DNA from: Sphingomonas desiccabilis
GTDB taxonomy: Bacteria > Pseudomonadota > Alphaproteobacteria > Sphingomonadales > Sphingomonadaceae
Reading direction: 5' to 3'
DNA: 64,000 nucleotides
NCBI RefSeq assembly: GCF_004135605.1
Contig: NZ_SDPT01000001.1
Coordinates: 1,240,001-1,304,000, forward strand
The notes under the pieces are model-generated. The model was not told the origin of the DNA. It worked only from the letters and a program-made list of their open reading frames with translations, and ran no database searches. Shown here piece after piece: positions 61,977 through 64,000 of this stretch. Each line of letters starts with the position of its first letter. Position 1 is the first letter of the stretch. Position numbers and translations under genes: made by a program.

Positions 61977-62002
61977 GCGCAGGACCGGAGCTGGTCCTGC
62001 GC
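61977..62002 (-). other. Intercistronic stem-loop between zwf and pgl
   Basis: GCGCAGGACC (61977-61986) and GGTCCTGCGC (61993-62002) form a perfect 10-bp stem with a 6-base loop, with no T-tract. In the zwf-pgl-edd-glk-eda transcript it would sit after zwf, where such hairpins often stabilise the upstream message or cause partial termination. Confidence 0.55.
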
Positions 62003-62037
62003 TCCTCTCCGAACCAACGGAGCGGGGCGGGGAAGGT

Positions 62038-63495
62038 TCACTCGTTCCACGTAACCCCGTCGCGCTCGGTCAGCGCGACGCTGGCGGTGGGGCCCCAGCT
62101 GCCAGAGGCGTAGGGCTTGGGCTTCATGTCGTTCGCCTTCCAGCCCGCGCGGATCCCATCGATCCAGGCCCACTGCGCTTCGACCTCGTCGCGGCGCACG
62201 AACAGCGTCGGATCGCCCTCGATGAGGTCGAGCAGCAGGCGCTCATAGGCGATGCGGCGACGCGTGCTCGCAAAGGCAGTGGTGAGCGAGAGGTCCAGCG
62301 GCACCTCCCGCAGGCGGATGCCCTCGCGGTCGAGGCCCGGCTCCTTCGCCATCACCAGCAGGCGGATATACTCCTCCGGCTGGAGACGAATGACCAGCGT
62401 GTTGGGCTGAAGCATGCCGCCGCGCTCGGCAAAGATCGAGTGCGGCACCGGCTTGAACTGGATAGAGATCTCGGACTGGCGGGCCGCCAGCCGCTTCCCG
62501 GTGCGCATGTAGAAGGGCACACCCTGCCAGCGCCAGCTGTCCACATGCGCCTTCACCGCGACGAAGGTCTCGGTGGTGGAGGGCTTCTCGAGCTCGTCGA
62601 CATAGCCGCGGACGATCTCGCCGTTCACGGCACCGTCGCGATACTGACCGATCACCGTTTCCGACTGAACCTCGGCCGGGCCGATCGGCCGGAGCGAACG
62701 CAACACCTTCACCTTCTCGTCGCGGATGGCGGTGCCGTCGAACCGCGCCGGCGGCTCCATCGCGATCAGCGCGAGCAGCTGGAGCATGTGGTTCTGGACC
62801 ATGTCGCGCAGCGCGCCGACATCGTCGTAATATCCGGCGCGCCCCTCGAGGCCGACCGTCTCGGAGACCGTGATCTGGACGTGGTCGATGCCGCGGGCAT
62901 TCCAGATCGGCTCGAACATCGCATTGCCGAAGCGCAGCGCCAGGATGTTCTGGACCGTTTCCTTGCCGAGATAATGGTCGATCCGGAAGGTGCGATCCTC
63001 GGGAAAGGCTTCGGCGACGATGTCATTGATCTCACGGCTCGACTTGAGGTCGTTGCCCAGCGGCTTCTCGAGCCCGATCCGCACGTTCGAGCCGGCGAGA
63101 CCCGCCGACTCGAGGCCCTTGATCGTTGGCGCGAACAACCAGGGGGCGGTGGACAGGAAGATCGCGAGCCCGCCGGAGATGTCGCCGAGCTTCTCGGCGA
63201 GCCCGGCGAAGCCTTCGACCTGGGATGCGTCCATGGCATGATAGTGCAGGCGGTCGAGAAAGCCTGCGACCGCCGCCTCGTCCTGCCGGTCGGCGGGGAG
63301 GTGCTCGTCCAGCGCCGTCTTCGCAAATGCGCGATAGCCGGCGTCGTCATGGTCGTGACGTGCGGTGCCCGTGATGGTGAGCCCCTCCGGGAGGAGCCCG
63401 TCGGCATGAAGGCCGTACAGCGAAGGCAGCAACATGCGCTGCGCCAGGTCGCCCGTGGCCCCGAACAGCAGCAGCTTGCCGACCGGCTGTCTCAT
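62038..63495 (-). CDS. zwf: Glucose-6-phosphate dehydrogenase
   Basis: A 485-residue enzyme. The nucleotide motif FGATGDLAQRML sits at the start and the diagnostic RIDHYLGKETVQN near residue 180 carries the catalytic His/Lys region. Further blocks are MFEPIWNARGIDHVQI and MRTGKRLAARQSEISIQFK. AAGGGAG precedes the ATG at 63495. It heads the Entner-Doudoroff operon and supplies NADPH plus lactone to Pgl. Confidence 0.96.
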   Translation of the reverse strand: MRQPVGKLLLFGATGDLAQRMLLPSLYGLHADGLLPEGLTITGTARHDHDDAGYRAFAKTALDEHLPADRQDEAAVAGFLDRLHYHAMDASQVEGFAGLAEKLGDISGGLAIFLSTAPWLFAPTIKGLESAGLAGSNVRIGLEKPLGNDLKSSREINDIVAEAFPEDRTFRIDHYLGKETVQNILALRFGNAMFEPIWNARGIDHVQITVSETVGLEGRAGYYDDVGALRDMVQNHMLQLLALIAMEPPARFDGTAIRDEKVKVLRSLRPIGPAEVQSETVIGQYRDGAVNGEIVRGYVDELEKPSTTETFVAVKAHVDSWRWQGVPFYMRTGKRLAARQSEISIQFKPVPHSIFAERGGMLQPNTLVIRLQPEEYIRLLVMAKEPGLDREGIRLREVPLDLSLTTAFASTRRRIAYERLLLDLIEGDPTLFVRRDEVEAQWAWIDGIRAGWKANDMKPKPYASGSWGPTASVALTERDGVTWNE

Positions 63496-63579
63496 AGTAA
63501 CTCCCTTATTCTAGCTCCGGCCCTGCGATAGCCGGCCCGCTGCGGCGCGCAACCCGCAGGATCGCCAAATGGCTGCGCT

Positions 63580-64000
63580 TTAGAGGACCAATCCAGCGCC
63601 GGGATCGAACCCGGCCATGATGTTCAGGTTCTGCACCGCAGCTCCCGCCGCCCCCTTGCCGAGGTTGTCCAGCGTCGCGACCAGCCGCATCTGCCCGGTC
63701 TCGGCATTGCCGAAGACGCGCACCGTCAGCCGGTCCGATCCGGCATTCTCCTCGATGGACACGGTCAGCGCCTCTGCCGAGCCGACGCGTACCACCGGAG
63801 AGCCGCGATAGGCCTCCTGAAGCGCTGCCTCGATGGCTGCGAGCGTGGGGCGGGGCGCCATGGCGTGGAGCGGTAGTGGAACCTCCACCACCATCCCGCG
63901 ATAGGTGTTCGCGACGGCCGGCGTGAAGATCGGCGGAACCGCAAGCCGCGCATGGCGCTGCATCTCGGCGACGTGCTTGTGGCCGAGCGCCATGGCATAG
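63580..64000 (-). CDS. argC: N-acetyl-gamma-glutamyl-phosphate reductase, C-terminal part
   Basis: The frame is open past the right edge (the 5' end lies beyond 64000), so only about 140 C-terminal residues are present. The end LDNLGKGAAGAAVQNLNIMAGFD is the ArgC signature at the substrate and NADP site. Upstream, HKHVAEMQRHARL and ANTYRGMVVEVPLPLHAM agree with ArgC. ArgC reduces N-acetylglutamyl phosphate in arginine synthesis. The frame reads YAMALGHKHV through position 63993, so the ATG there is internal. It is upstream of zwf, 84 bases away, on the same strand. Confidence 0.85.
   Translation of the reverse strand, partial: YAMALGHKHVAEMQRHARLAVPPIFTPAVANTYRGMVVEVPLPLHAMAPRPTLAAIEAALQEAYRGSPVVRVGSAEALTVSIEENAGSDRLTVRVFGNAETGQMRLVATLDNLGKGAAGAAVQNLNIMAGFDPGAGLVL

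Noticed and set aside
57778..63531. Plus-strand long frames over the Entner-Doudoroff operon
   Set aside because: Antisense shadows of zwf, pgl, edd, glk and eda.
1..64000. CRISPR arrays, insertion sequences and rRNA genes
   Set aside because: No regular direct-repeat spacer pattern, transposase motif or rRNA sequence was seen on either strand.

Overview
The window looks like chromosome of a high-GC alphaproteobacterium of the Sphingomonas type. The evidence is a complete Entner-Doudoroff operon (zwf-pgl-edd-glk-eda), SusC-like TonB receptors with no SusD partner, sphingomonad-style small families (DUF6356, RcnB-like), EcfG-type (GGAAC-N16-CGTT) promoter motifs, and RDR/acidic tails on S6 and L9. 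Gene names rest on motif and family recognition by eye; no database search was possible.

Layout. Positions 1-2835 look like the end of an integrated island. They hold a PHA-depolymerase-type esterase, a plasmid-type winged-helix protein, and a 50-base copy of the 3' half of tRNA-Gln(UUG) at 2786-2835 that resembles an attR site. About 1 kb of decayed sequence follows. From 3.7 to 16.8 kb there is an alpha-mannoside utilisation locus: a TonB receptor, GH43, GH92, GH125 and GH92 on the plus strand, and a third GH92 facing them. The three GH92 enzymes keep the calcium/base region, but only one keeps the usual catalytic-acid glutamate. From 17 to 21.3 kb lie a second TonB receptor, a DUF6356 protein and an FAD/NAD(P)-binding protein. 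A DUF763 gene, an ABC1/UbiB-type kinase and a secreted endonuclease/phosphatase follow.

From 25 to 30.3 kb there is a MarR-controlled FUSC/AaeB-type tripartite efflux operon with a 7-4-7 palindromic operator. It is followed by a lone GH2. Between 32.5 and 37.3 kb two divergent fusion genes face each other (GH1 plus RmlD-like reductase, and glycosyltransferase plus UDP-galactopyranose mutase). The 157-base gap between them carries one exact and one near EcfG-type general-stress promoter, one in each direction. This is the most distinctive locus in the window. From 37.3 to 47.5 kb there are a small hypothetical protein, a Bcr/CflA-type MFS exporter, a lactonase, and a TetR gene. The TetR gene is followed by an RND pump operon whose first gene is an unknown protein. 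Two TetR-type palindromes lie at the promoter, one across the -10.

The remainder is mostly housekeeping: a soluble hybrid sensor kinase with duplicated PAS domains, tRNA-Glu(CTC), the rpsF-rpsR-rplI operon, fabD-fabG-acpP-fabF-mltG, a predicted secreted nucleoside-deoxyribosyltransferase-like protein, the Entner-Doudoroff operon, and the 3' part of argC running off the right edge. The regions connect functionally: TonB uptake and exo-acting glycosidases would release mannose and other hexoses in the periplasm, and glk/zwf/pgl/edd/eda would catabolise phosphorylated hexoses to pyruvate and glyceraldehyde-3-phosphate.
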